This document shows positions 44,501 to 55,027 of a stretch of 64,000 nt of DNA, one piece after another. The notes beneath the pieces are model-generated. The model saw nothing but the letters and a program-made list of their open reading frames with translations. It had not been told where the DNA came from and searched no databases. The first letter of the stretch is position 1. Every line of letters starts with the position of its first letter. Location of the stretch: NCBI GenBank assembly GCA_947568835.1, contig OX387607.1, forward strand, positions 1,116,001-1,180,000, in the 5' to 3' direction. This DNA is from Protonemura montana (lineage: Eukaryota > Arthropoda > Insecta > Plecoptera > Nemouridae). The translations under genes and the position numbers were made by a program.

Positions 44501-46719
44501 ACCCGTGCGCCCTGGAATGTGCCACCGGGGAGTTTGTAGAGGCGCAGATTGTTAGCCTAATGGACTGGGTGGTAAATATCAGCTTCTCTACTGTAAATTC
44601 AAACTTTATTTAATTATTATGAACACTTTAAACGTCTCAAAAATTGATGCCCAAACGGGGACTCTAACCCCGATTTCCACCTATCGCGAGTGTTGCTCTA
44701 ACCCATTGAGCTATTTGTACACTGGCTTTTTGAGACGATTTTAGTGTATTTGATGAGAGTGACCGATCTCTAAAGAGTCATCTTTTTCAGACAATGCCAG
44801 GCAGCTTCCCTAGCACCCTATGGAATCGCAAATTCCAAAATTGAATTAAATTGCAAATGCTTGGAATTTGCAAAGTATTGTGACTGTCAGTATTCACAAC
44901 CTCTTGGTTCTACTCGTTGGAGATCTGTCATTTTCATCAAATACACTAAAATTCCCTCAAAAATTAAATGTCTAATTCATTCAGCTCAATTGGTTAGAGC
45001 AACACCCAAGACAGGTGGAGATCGAGGTTCCAATCCCCATTAGAGCGTCAATTTTTGAGAGGTTATTAGTGTTCCTAATAATTCAACACTTTGACACGTT
45101 GTGAGAAATGTACTTATTAGGTAAGGCTGATGGAAAATTATTCTGCAATACGTCTAGGCACTATAGCCTGAGAATCTACATTGTTTTTACACCTGTTTCC
45201 AGGCACATCTATGCTCGGGAAGACAGTTTCAAACTGCAGGCATTTATTCAGTGCAATATGAGTGCAGGAATTGGTATATACCTCATATCTGACAGTTCTA
45301 TGACAATTAGTTTTTTTTTTTAATATCAGCTAGCCCACTGATATGATTTTACTGGACCAAGCAATTTAAGTAGCCTGATCCCTATGCCCTGATAAGATGC
45401 ATCTTATTTACTTTTAAGGTTAGTTAGCAAAAACCAAGCAAAACATCAAGGAAATATATCTGCAGATTGAAGAATCAAAGTGCAGCATTGACTTTTGCAA
45501 TATAAAGGAGTGTTCATCACCTCATTGCCTTGTCTTGGCTGGTTTAACAGTATTTTTGATCATCATGAAAGTATATCTGGAAGAAGATTCATTCTATTGG
45601 CAGGAGTTTCCTTATCAGTCTTGGTAATAGTTATCAGTACCTTGCACGATTACGAAAGCAAGCACGGTTGCGATACAACGTGTGATTAGATAAAGTGGGC
45701 GTCGCTAACATCACTGTAACCAAGAAGCATCAAAACCTGGTGGATTCATAATTTCTATAAATACCCTGTTTATATCTTCTACTGCTGTTGAATGGTCAGA
45801 CTAGACTTGCCAAACGACGCAATGCTCAGGGGAATAAAAGCGACGAAAATCATTTGCCCGACTCCTAATTATAGAAATATGCAACTGGAGCGAGAGATCA
45901 AAAGCTAATGCAAAGCAAGGAATTTAATAGGTTTCTGCTACTGCCCTGCATAAAATAGTCACCTCACTCAACCATAGTATCAGGTGTTCGTGTATTACAG
46001 CAATACATTGCCAGGAAAGTAATCATGAATGAATGACTAATGACCAGTGCACTGACTGTCACAGAAAGAAAATTGTTTTCTTATTGACAGGCAGGCAACA
46101 GAACTCACATAGGGAAGCTACCGACAGCGTTCAATCTCAGAGAACCAAGTTATTTTCTGAGGTTTGTTTCTTTTGAGGTTGGATTTAATTATAAAACAGT
46201 ATGATTCATCAGACAAATCCATGCGCCAAGCATAAATTCTTTAAGAATCTCTAAGAACGCATTTCTCTTGCACAAACTAACAAGGAGCAATCCAAATGAT
46301 ATGTCCTTATATGCCTTTATGCCACCACACACTGTATGCCTCTAAATAGGAAAAACCTGGTTGCAAATATGGAAGTAGGTAGGCATCTGGAATAGCCATG
46401 CACTTAAGAGAAAAGTTACCTTAATGGACAAGTCTATCTGCAAAGGAACATTATTTGTGCATGTCAACAGAGAGCTAATGAGCTAATATTTACCCAGTAA
46501 TTAGCTGCTAATTATACTCTTTGTCACAGGTAAAGATGGTAAAAACAGTCCAGAAGCTACGTTTTAAAACAGGTGTCCATTCTCCAAACAACACAATTTT
46601 TTAACGAAGTATTTGACTCACCTACAAACGTGTCCAAATTCCGTCCAGTTTAGTTTTTGTCTCTTCTTATCGGACATCCAGTATCCGATCACCTTCACTG
46701 GTTTCCGGTCTTGATTCAT
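38530..46719 (-). CDS. ITPK1: Inositol-tetrakisphosphate 1-kinase, complete, seven coding exons
   Basis: The join, 5' to 3', is complement of 46622-46719, 44243-44511, 43112-43204, 42716-42759, 41843-42002, 39329-39562, 38530-38819: 1188 nt, 395 residues plus stop. All six introns are GT-AG and the phases agree. ITPK1 phosphorylates and isomerises inositol tris- and tetrakisphosphates at the branch point to IP5/IP6, mainly in the cytosol. Residues 1-33 (VIGYWMSDKKRQKLNW) and 33-122 (HKLTD, AVIDPL) form the N-terminal domain. FNEEG, PPCVAQSFINHNA and ERPSLKNF form part of the ATP-grasp core. D280, D294 and N296 (GIDVVV, IDINAYPG) match the Mg-binding D281/D295/N297 of human ITPK1. An in-frame TGA upstream supports the ATG at 46719. 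The C-terminal tail is acidic and S/D-rich, as in the family; the human protein is 414 residues. Introns hold a MITE and SINE relics. Confidence 0.95.
39978..40128 (-). mobile_element. 5S-SINE tail fragment in ITPK1 intron 5
   Basis: Only the tail is present: GTTTAACGATGCTCC, GTGAATGAGTGGATGATGAT, and GTAGCCTACTCCTGTCGAAG. No heads follow. It is more diverged than other copies, so it is probably an old 5'-truncated insertion. Confidence 0.75.
41495..41630 (+). mobile_element. Dispersed family C fragment in ITPK1 intron 5
   Basis: GTTATTTCTCGCAGATGACTC followed by GCTAACCTCAACGATTGATA and CATGTATCAATATTTTGAG identifies the family. A short internal deletion has removed the segment that normally lies between these motifs. 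Confidence 0.65.
43695..43761. mobile_element. 67-bp hAT-like MITE in ITPK1 intron 2
   Basis: Inverted ends CAGGGTTGGGTAG and CTACCCAACCCTG enclose a short centre. Perfect 8-bp duplicates ATTAAGGC flank it at 43687-43694 and 43762-43769. This is one of the smallest complete-looking MITEs possible, with hAT-type ends and duplication length. Confidence 0.9.
44609..45085. mobile_element. tRNA-derived SINE-like element, two opposed heads, in ITPK1 intron 1
   Basis: A minus-strand head (GTCTCAAAAATTGATGCCCA) begins at about 44637 and a plus-strand head (AGCTCAATTGGTTAGAGCAA) lies near 44984. The intervening core is diverged. It is about 100 bp upstream (gene sense) of the ITPK1 exon 2 acceptor at 44511. 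Confidence 0.75.
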
Positions 46720-49700
46720 TTTCTGTATTTCCTTGACGTCCACGTAAGATTTCAACCTGGAGACTCAGGATGGCTGGCAACACTCGTTCTTACTAACTTT
46801 GTGGCGGCACATTCAAGAATATTTACAATATATATTTCTATATGTTTAATTATTGGAATGGATTAATTCTGATAAAAATGATAACTATCTTCTGAAGCCT
46901 ATTGGAATGCTCTGGCATTATCTCCTGGAAAAGATAAGGGAAACAATAGCAGGATTAATTATGACATAATGATACAAAAACTAAAAATGTAGGAGGGTAC
47001 ATTTATGGCCTTACATACCAACACAGCATCACACAATTGATATGCCAATCTAAATTCTGAGAAGTTAACTACCACCCACTTTGTCTAGATAATTATTTTC
47101 TTAAAACTACAGCCATAAAGACATCGTCGTCACTAGATTTGTGATGCATGTGTCTCCAATAAACCATGGCAAGTCACTAAGTCTCATTTACCTGATGCTT
47201 CCACCTAATCTATGAAGGCCTTGAAAAGTCAATAAAGGCCTTCTGTCTCTGTATGCCAATGAATCATATTCACATGTATCCATTGGAAGGTGTTTACATC
47301 TTACGTTATCACTTAACGTATGCCTGCGCATAGAACTCATTAAAGAAAGACAATCATATTTTTTAGATGTCACCATGGCATGGCATGACAAACACCTTGT
47401 CAAATATAATTACTTCTAACCCTAAATAGATAAGGGCAGCTGTTCTAGAAAAGTTAATGGTTTAGAAAATACAAATGTGTCAAAATTAAGTCACGAAATC
47501 GATTAGATGAAAGTGTCCTTGTCCTCGTTATCTATCGTAGCGGTCAGAAAGTAAAAATCAGTTTCGAAGTTCATCCACCTGATCCACCTGTAGTTTGGAC
47601 AGCAAGTGTGAGGTGAAACTTACTATTGTGTGCCGCGTGCAACTCCCGCAAGAAACTGTGATAAGTTCTTCCTCGTAAAAAGAATGATGGTTTAATCACC
47701 TCATCATCTTCCACGAGTGTCGAAGCATGGTATTCACTCGCAACGTGCACAAAAACAACTGGAGACTGTCCCTCCAACCTACTCCCAGCCATTTGCAATT
47801 TAGATTCGAACTCGGCTCACTCAACTGCATTCGGGACGCAGAATCGATGACGCACGATTGTTACCGAATGAGACTAATTTCGAAATTTTTAAAACTTCCT
47901 AGCGCCGTTTCCATAATTTGAAGGAAATACTTTGGTTTGGATGACGTGTGTGGTTCGACATGTCTTATCAGGAAAAACAAACTATAGATTACGATTCTTC
48001 ACACACCTGGGTAAGGTAAAGACAAACGTCGTGAAACTTGGAGCTTTGCTCCGTTATCAATAGAGTTATTGTGTAACTCATCGATTTGCACAAAGATTCC
48101 ACTGCCTATTCAATACGCGGAAGGCACTGTCAGCTGTTTACAGACAAATGAAAAAGATTGAATCATCAAAGATCAGTAGTAGCTACTGTCGTTGAACCAG
48201 GAATAAATGGTAACGGTAGGTGCCACCCGATGGACTCGTGGAGGAAGGTGCAAGTCAAGAGTTGGCCGCAGTCGTGTAATCAATGGATGGTCGCTCTTTT
48301 GTATTTTCTATTCATATCATGTATGTCTTTTGCGGCCGTCCTGTTTAACAAACCAAATACTATAAGAAATAACAAACCTCTAAAATCAAATAACTCTAAA
48401 TATCATTACATATACATCAACAATTGAGGTTAGCATTATTGAAGATAAATCGAAAGTAAACCAGTCTCAAATGCGAGAAATCTGCGAGAAATACCGAAAT
48501 GAAATTTCTTAACACTCGAAACGACGGTGACTTCACCTAGAAGCATCTCCTTTATCTCTGGGTAAAGTCGTTATTTGGCGCTTTATACCTTTGCTTCATC
48601 AATTTAAGACCAAGTGACTCACATGATTTGCCACGATCCCCTCTGGCAACCTGAAAAAACACACGTGTAGAGCATGCAAATTGTTTGGGTTGCGAATTGA
48701 ATGCGACTTGAGCAAGAGATTAGAGCTTTATGGGTTCTCATAGAATTCTTATCTCTCTGCCCAAGAAAATAATTGTCATTTCTTGGAATAAGTTTTTTTT
48801 TTTCAATCATACCAATCGAAGAGATTTTTAAACAAACAGATTCGAGCGGCTGTTTATTTGAATGACTTTCTTTATCGCTAAGGAAATAATAATCACTGAG
48901 TCAGCTCGGTCTCTCTTGCAGGCCAGTATGCACATTTCACATGTTTTCTATCTCAATCCTAAGACGTGTTTGGAGCGGTTTCCATGCATCAAAGGGCGAC
49001 TGAAATAATTACTGATTATTAGAGTTGTTTGCTTCTGAGATCACAACACAGTTCAATCTGTTCACTAGTATATTGTGTACAAATTGTGTTTGTTGGAATG
49101 TTGTTAAAAGCTCTCAGATTTTATTAAAAAATGTAACAATACATTTTTGTGTTCATTCTTATAAATAGCGTTTGGCTACAACGCCCTTAATTAGCCGTTG
49201 TATTCGCGTTAAACTATTGTACTTTCGATTCGGATGAATGGATATTACATTTTGTAACAGCGAGGTTTTCGATAACCACACCCAATCAGCTCTATTCGAT
49301 TTTTCGATTTTTTTTCTATTTAAAAATTTATTGATTTGATAACAAAACACAGTTTGACACAATTCGAAGAGACTTTCGTTGCTCAGAAATGTTTAAAGTT
49401 TGCTGTATATTCGTCATCGGTTCTGGTTTCCGTAGGGACCATAGCATTTGACTCCATTTACGAGTTACAATAATTTACAAATAACAATCACAAATAACCT
49501 TTTTCACGGAATTGCGTTTCTCCAGACTTAAAATTCTGAACTAAATTAATAATTTTTCTTGTGAGGGATTCAGCTTTGAGCCAAAAGGTCCCTTATCAAA
49601 ACTGTGCACCGTATTATCAACGGTATTACAACTGGCGAAAAGAGGAATGGTTAAATTATCCTTTGGTGCAAACCAGTTCAATGTCCTCTGGAAATATATA

Positions 49701-49849
49701 AAATTACCTTCAAGCGATAACGTGACATGTTACCTCCATTTTTATGTGAATTTGTGATCATGAATTAAGTACGGTAATTGATGATGAATGTTGTTAATTT
49801 GTTCTCGGGTTTGTCTGTTGTTTTCGAATTATTCCACGAACCAACCGGT
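46720..49849. other. Region between ITPK1 start and EMC3, no further gene
   Basis: The ITPK1 promoter and any 5' untranslated exon should lie here but cannot be located. The minus frame at 47571-47798 has no recognisable domain. A family C copy (minus) is at about 48425-48600 with GAGGTTAGCATTATTGAAG and GTCTCAAATGCGAG. Confidence 0.4.
48425..48600 (-). mobile_element. Dispersed family C, minus-strand copy
   Basis: Contains CAATTGAGGTTAGCATTATT and ATCTGCGAGAAATACC, the reverse of the family signature, then CTCGAAACGACGGTGAC, which is the same junction text seen at the split copy near 17.69 and 18.24 kb. Confidence 0.68.
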
Positions 49850-49985
49850 CGAACATGTGGTCGCCCATCGCCCTCCCTCGGCCATCCTCGGTCGATGATT
49901 AAACAATCAAAGATGGCCGACCAGTATCCGGAATAGTTGTCAAATTTTAAATTACATATGGAAATCAAGTATTAATACAGCAGTA
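49850..49985 (+). promoter_or_regulatory. Probable EMC3 promoter with YY1-like motif
   Basis: A GC-richer patch immediately upstream of the EMC3 ATG carries AAAGATGGCCGA at 49909-49920, close to the YY1 consensus AAGATGGCGGC often found just downstream of start sites in housekeeping genes. No TATA box is evident. The 5' UTR is probably short. Confidence 0.4.
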
Positions 49986-51080
49986 ATGGCTGAATTACTG
50001 CTAGATTCACATATTAGAGTGTGGGTGTTCTTGCCGATTGTAGTGATAACCTTTCTGGTTGGTATAGTTCGTCATTATGTTTCGATTTTGTTGGCCTCTC
50101 AGAAGAAGGTTGAGTTGCAGCAACTCCAAGACAGCCAAGTCATGATCCGTGCAAGAATGTTGCGAGAAAATGGAAAATACATCCCAAAGCAGTCTTTTGT
50201 GATGAGAAGAAACTTTTTCAATAACGAAGAGAACGGTTATTTCAAAACGCAAAAGCGCCCAGCAGTCTCGCAAAACCCGATGACTGATCCGTCGATGATG
50301 ACGGACATGCTGAAAGGAAACGTTACCAACGTTTTACCTATGATTATGATTGGCGGCTGGATCAACTGGATGTTTTCAGGCTTCTTGACAACAAAAGTTC
50401 CATTTCCTTTGACTCTGCGGTACAAACCGATGCTTCAGCGCGGAATCGAATTGGTTTCACTAGATGCAGCGTGGGTGTCTTCTGCATCTTGGTACTTTCT
50501 CAACGTTTTTGGACTGAGAAGCATCTACACACTTGTGCTGGGAGAGAACAATGCAGCAGACCAGGTACAAACCCTTGATTTATACATGAATTGACGGGAG
50601 AATATTTTAACTCTAACGTGGACATTTTTTTTTAAATAAATAAAACCAATTGCATTGGCAGCACCTTATTGTATTTCCCATCAATGGCTATCACAACAAA
50701 TTATTTTAAATAATTCAGGGTGGCTGTCAAATAATTAAGGTTTGTTCCTATGTAGGTACTTACTAAGTGTAAGCACCTATCGATGTGTGTAAATTTAGGT
50801 ACCTTAAGGTCTAAGAATTGTACTTCAGTGCCTAGTGTAATACGCAGTGATTGAAGCAAACATAAAACCTGTGTCATCTTTGCAGGCTCGACACGTGCAA
50901 GATCAGATGTCCGGTGCCGCTATGGCGATGCCCCCCGATCCGAAGGCAGCTTTCAAAGCTGAATGGGAGGCGCTGGAAATCTGCGAACACAATTGGCTTC
51001 TGGCAAATGTCGAGAGCGAATTGCTGGGGTTAGTCCCTCCAACGGTCGAAAGCATGTACCATCAAAACAAAGTTGACTAG
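49986..51080 (+). CDS. EMC3: ER membrane protein complex subunit 3, complete, two exons
   Basis: The join is 49986-50564 and 50886-51080: 257 residues plus stop, against about 261 in human EMC3. The intron has GTACAA and TTTGCAG ends and is in phase 0. EMC3 is a core membrane subunit of the EMC insertase, which places tail-anchored and multi-pass proteins in the ER membrane; it is related to the YidC/Oxa1 group (DUF106). Visible parts: first membrane helix about residues 11-33 ([17 protein letters not shown]), a cytosolic basic/coiled segment ([20 protein letters not shown]), NPMTDPSMM, a second helix near 115-135 ([16 protein letters not shown]), TTKVPFPLT, and a third helix about 165-185. 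Exon 2 supplies the cytosolic tail with [13 protein letters not shown]. Frame and start are unambiguous. Confidence 0.97.
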
Positions 51081-51300
51081 AAAGAAAAGTATCCAAATGA
51101 ACTTTGCAAACAGCACGAGTTTCACAACAATGGTTTGAGAATTTCACTGCCGATTTGCTTCGACATGTCGTCAGTTTTTGCATTTTACACTTGGCTGTCA
51201 AAAATCAACCGGTACAATTTCGAAATGAATATTGTTCAGAAAGTCAGAGTTGATTGTGTAGCTAATTTAGGTTAATTTAAAGTGCAATCTTACATCCTCA

Positions 51301-51356
51301 AATAAACAGACAGTTTCTTGTACCTGTAATAATAAAGTTATTCTACGGAAAATAAA
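51301..51356 (+). terminator. EMC3 poly(A) signals
   Basis: Three AATAAA hexamers (51301, 51331, 51351) lie about 220-270 bp past the EMC3 stop codon, a usual distance for 3' end formation. Confidence 0.6.
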
Positions 51357-51359
51357 GAG

Positions 51360-54300
51360 CCGACTTTTACTCCTTAATACTATTGACTTGGGTTTTACTG
51401 AGGCAAGAAAAGGTACCTTTTGGCACCTGTAGGCTTTCGTGTACTTGAACTAGTGCCTAGGCATTTTCCTGATTCAATTGCTTGGGCAAAAGATACTTCC
51501 ATTGTTTTCTTAAGGTTTGTCCTAAATGAGTTTGTTACCCAGTTCTGGGTTTACTTAATTTCTTTCCATCTGTAAGTATGTGAGACGCGATTGTAGGGCG
51601 ATTCTGAGATTTTGCTTGATACCTGTTAATTGATACCCTTGCATGTGTTCTGTCGAAACCATCAGCAACAATAGCAGATATCTTAGAAAATCTAGAAAAT
51701 CTTAGAATAGCAACCCAGACCTGAAGTAATCTGGTAGATAGATCTAAGTACAAATTATTGTAGCTCAGAATTGGTATTCGTCTCCCCTCTAGAATCCGAG
51801 CTCTGTACGCATATACAAGCTCTAGAATTACCACGTTTCCAAGTACTGACTCAAAGCCATAATTGATTTGATGAGCCATGCGCAGTTAAGCCATGGATAG
51901 GTTTTTGGACATGGAAATGCACAGCTTAACTTTTGAGACAAGCACATGACTTCCGGCGTTATCAACCAGAGAGCATTGACATTTGGACATACAAATTAGA
52001 TTGTTGTAATTGCAAATATGGTGCTAAGGGATTGGATATTTTTTAGAGTGTTGAAGAAAAAAGAGAGAGAGAGCAACTTAACAGAGAAGAAAATCGGTGT
52101 TGCGTAATTAATTTTTTGAGATATTTTTAGAATATTAACATTTTGGCATTTCAGGGTTTGTTTTGCCTTTGTCATTATTAGAGATTTCATGACATCTCTA
52201 CTCCGAAATGTTAAAATTCTCTGAATTTCTCAAAATTCCTGTCAAGTACACCAAGATGCCATTCAATTTTCACCTTGTCTCTCTTTCTGTTAATAATGAT
52301 TACTGTTCCCTACTGTACTGCCTGTACTTAATAGGATAGGATTAGGATAGGATCGGATAGGATAGGATACTATAGGATTCAGTTCTACCAGAGGTTCTAC
52401 CATCGAGATACAATTGAAAAAAATTGGGTATCTTGAAAAACGGGAAAAATGTGTATATTCATTGTTAACATGATTGGCAAGGGATCAATATTGTTAAAAG
52501 TAAATAGCATTCAGTGATGCTAGTCCTTTTCCAGCGTCAAGAGATAAATCTGACGCTTGTGGCCTGTGACTGATTTTTAAAATGTTGCCTCTTACTGATT
52601 TGACCAATCAGTACCAATTTAAACCATTCATTGTGAAAAGGGTGGCAAACATCCTGGCGACATGTATTTTGAATTTTGTCGCTAAACGACAACAAATACT
52701 TAGATTTTAATTTGTGGAACTCAGATTGAATAATAAACCTAGTAAATAAATATCTACTACAGAAAATCAACGGCACTTTGAACGGCACCATCAGCCAAGC
52801 AAACAGCTTATTGACACTGACATGAGCAGGACAATACCATTAGGTTGGGACAAGCTCAAATTAATCCTAGTGTAGGAAATTAATCCTAGTGTAGGAATTG
52901 CTCGGAATTGCTTAGCAGACTATGTGAACAAACCGCAGTAAAAACAGTGTGTACAAAAGGAAAAGCACATAAATATTCCACCCTTAATAACGCATGAAAG
53001 CAAATAGTAACAACATTGACATTTTCACATATGAAAGAGTACGTGATGGACTTTCGATCTGTGATGGTCTAAATTTTTGGCCCAGCCTTGGACAAAAAAA
53101 GGCTAACTTTTACAAAATTTGTGTTATCATTTATTTGCGAGAAAATGAAGGGGGGGTACTCCCTTAAAATTTTCATAGATGATAGAGTACGTGATGGGCT
53201 TTCGATCCGTGATGGTCTAAATTTTTGGCCCAGCCCTGGACAGAAATGAGAATAAGCCTACAAAACTCATAAGCGCTAGCCTTCAAAAATACGTGATGTA
53301 CTGAACGAAACAGACTGACAATAAAAAAATTTGGTTTTCATTTATTTGCGACAAAATTAAGTGGGGCTACTCCCTTCATAATTAAAAATCAAATTTTGGT
53401 AAAAGTGAGCTATGTAAAAGTGATAAAGCTTACAAATAATGTTAATTTTACAACCATTTCTAGTTGTTTCCAATCAATTTTCGCAATCTCTATTTGGGGT
53501 GTCGATTTCGAAGTGAATGTCGTGGAAGAGACAGGCCACTTACCGATGTACTTACATACCAACAACCCTTGTTACATGAAATTACACAGTTTTCACATTT
53601 TGTAATTGGCTTTCTTAGTTTTATCTTTCGACGAGCTAAAATCCTGTACACTGCTGATTCACGATCTAATCACGAATTAAGCTTGAAATAACTTTGACCG
53701 TTTTCAATCACTTTTGACATATTGGCATACCTCTCTGCGGAGAGGGTCACATATTTCTCAGCGAATTTTTACCACACAAAGGACAGGTATGTGATTAGGT
53801 AATAGTTGGGGTACGCAATGACCGTTGTTCAGCTATTTATAGATAATAACTGCCTCGTTTAGTTAGACCTATTGTCTATGTATATATCCACCAATTATAT
53901 AGGCCGTCGGTGTCAAAGTTTTATGCAAACTAACAAAATGCTACACGATCAAATAAATCCACTAGAATAGGAAAGTGAGCAAGAAAACTCATCAAATATT
54001 CACTTATCTTAGGCTTCGAGCCTTTTTCAGAGCTACCAAAAGTATTTTGAGAAAAAGGAATTCCTAATTTTCATATTTTTTTCTTAAATAATAATTTTAA
54101 AGACCGTTGACAATGACATTGCACACTACGATTCTAATAAAATCTAGCGCTATGCTCTTGTAATTATAAAGATGAACCGCATAAAACACTGCTATTATAA
54201 CGCCATCATTTATCTGCCTAGCGAGCTATCCATCTATGCATGCAACTGGGTAAGTAGCTAGGGTATACACACATATTTACCAAACTATATTTATTTTGTG

Positions 54301-54419
54301 AAATTGTACGGTTTATAAATTTGTTTCGTGAGTGCAAGGAAAATTGCGCCGAGGAATATGTTTTCTCTTGAATGTGTTCATATTTTCCAAGCAGTTCGGC
54401 TGAGTACCACTGCATGCAG
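51360..54419. other. Intergenic stretch with two small repeats
   Basis: A (GGATA)n-type tract lies near 52330-52375. At about 53030-53390 a segment with GTACGTGATGG and GGTCTAAATTTTTGGCCCAG is duplicated at 148-bp spacing (53041 and 53189), with a third diverged partial copy. No gene is recognised. Confidence 0.5.
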
Positions 54420-54605
54420 CCAGGTGGCGTCGTTCAATTAACAGGTTGTCCACTTCCCGCCAAAACGCCCCAATCGTTTACTGGCTGTTTTTAGCGGAGC
54501 TCGGTCATTCGCTTCTGAACTCTCCGACGAGAACGTTGTGCTGTCTTCTCGTCTCTTGGCCAAGAGAACTCTGTGGAAGATCAACTCGCTTGCTGTTGGC
54601 TCAAA
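54420..54605 (+). promoter_or_regulatory. Promoter block with consensus E2F site
   Basis: TTCCCGCCAAAA at 54454-54465 is a near-perfect E2F site (reverse TTTTGGCGGGAA). The block is GC-richer than its flanks and CpG-bearing, and leads into a possible short first exon ending at the donor CG/GTAAGT (54625/54626). This suggests cell-cycle-linked expression of the plus-strand gene that follows. Confidence 0.5.
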
Positions 54606-55027
54606 ATGTCTCTAAAATTATTTCGGTAAGTTGACATTTTACGTTTTTTACAATTCAACTAAATAATTCAACCGTCGCAGCTCGACTCTCGGTCGCCACA
54701 TTAATGTTATTATTAGTATAAATTAGAATTTACCCGAGGTCATTTAACCCAGCCTTTTTTATTATAAATAATCTATTTGGCTTGAAATTATAACAGCAGA
54801 GAAAATACGGGGACGCAATATCCGAGGCGCTATTACAATCATTATTAGATTTACTGCTATCGTTTATTTCAATATCCACTTCATTTTGACATTATTTTTG
54901 CAATTAACTTCAAAACGCTGTTGTAGCTTTGCTGAACGAATGGCGTACAACTGCACTTGTTGCAGGCAACGAGGAGTCGTGGTTAGAATGTGTTTGATTG
55001 TTTAATAATGGCGTGTGTTTTTCAGAC

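Noticed and set aside
47571..47798. Minus-strand frame just upstream of ITPK1 as an extra N-terminal exon
   Set aside because: The ITPK1 start exon has an in-frame stop upstream of its ATG, and this frame has no similarity to the ITPK1 N-terminus.
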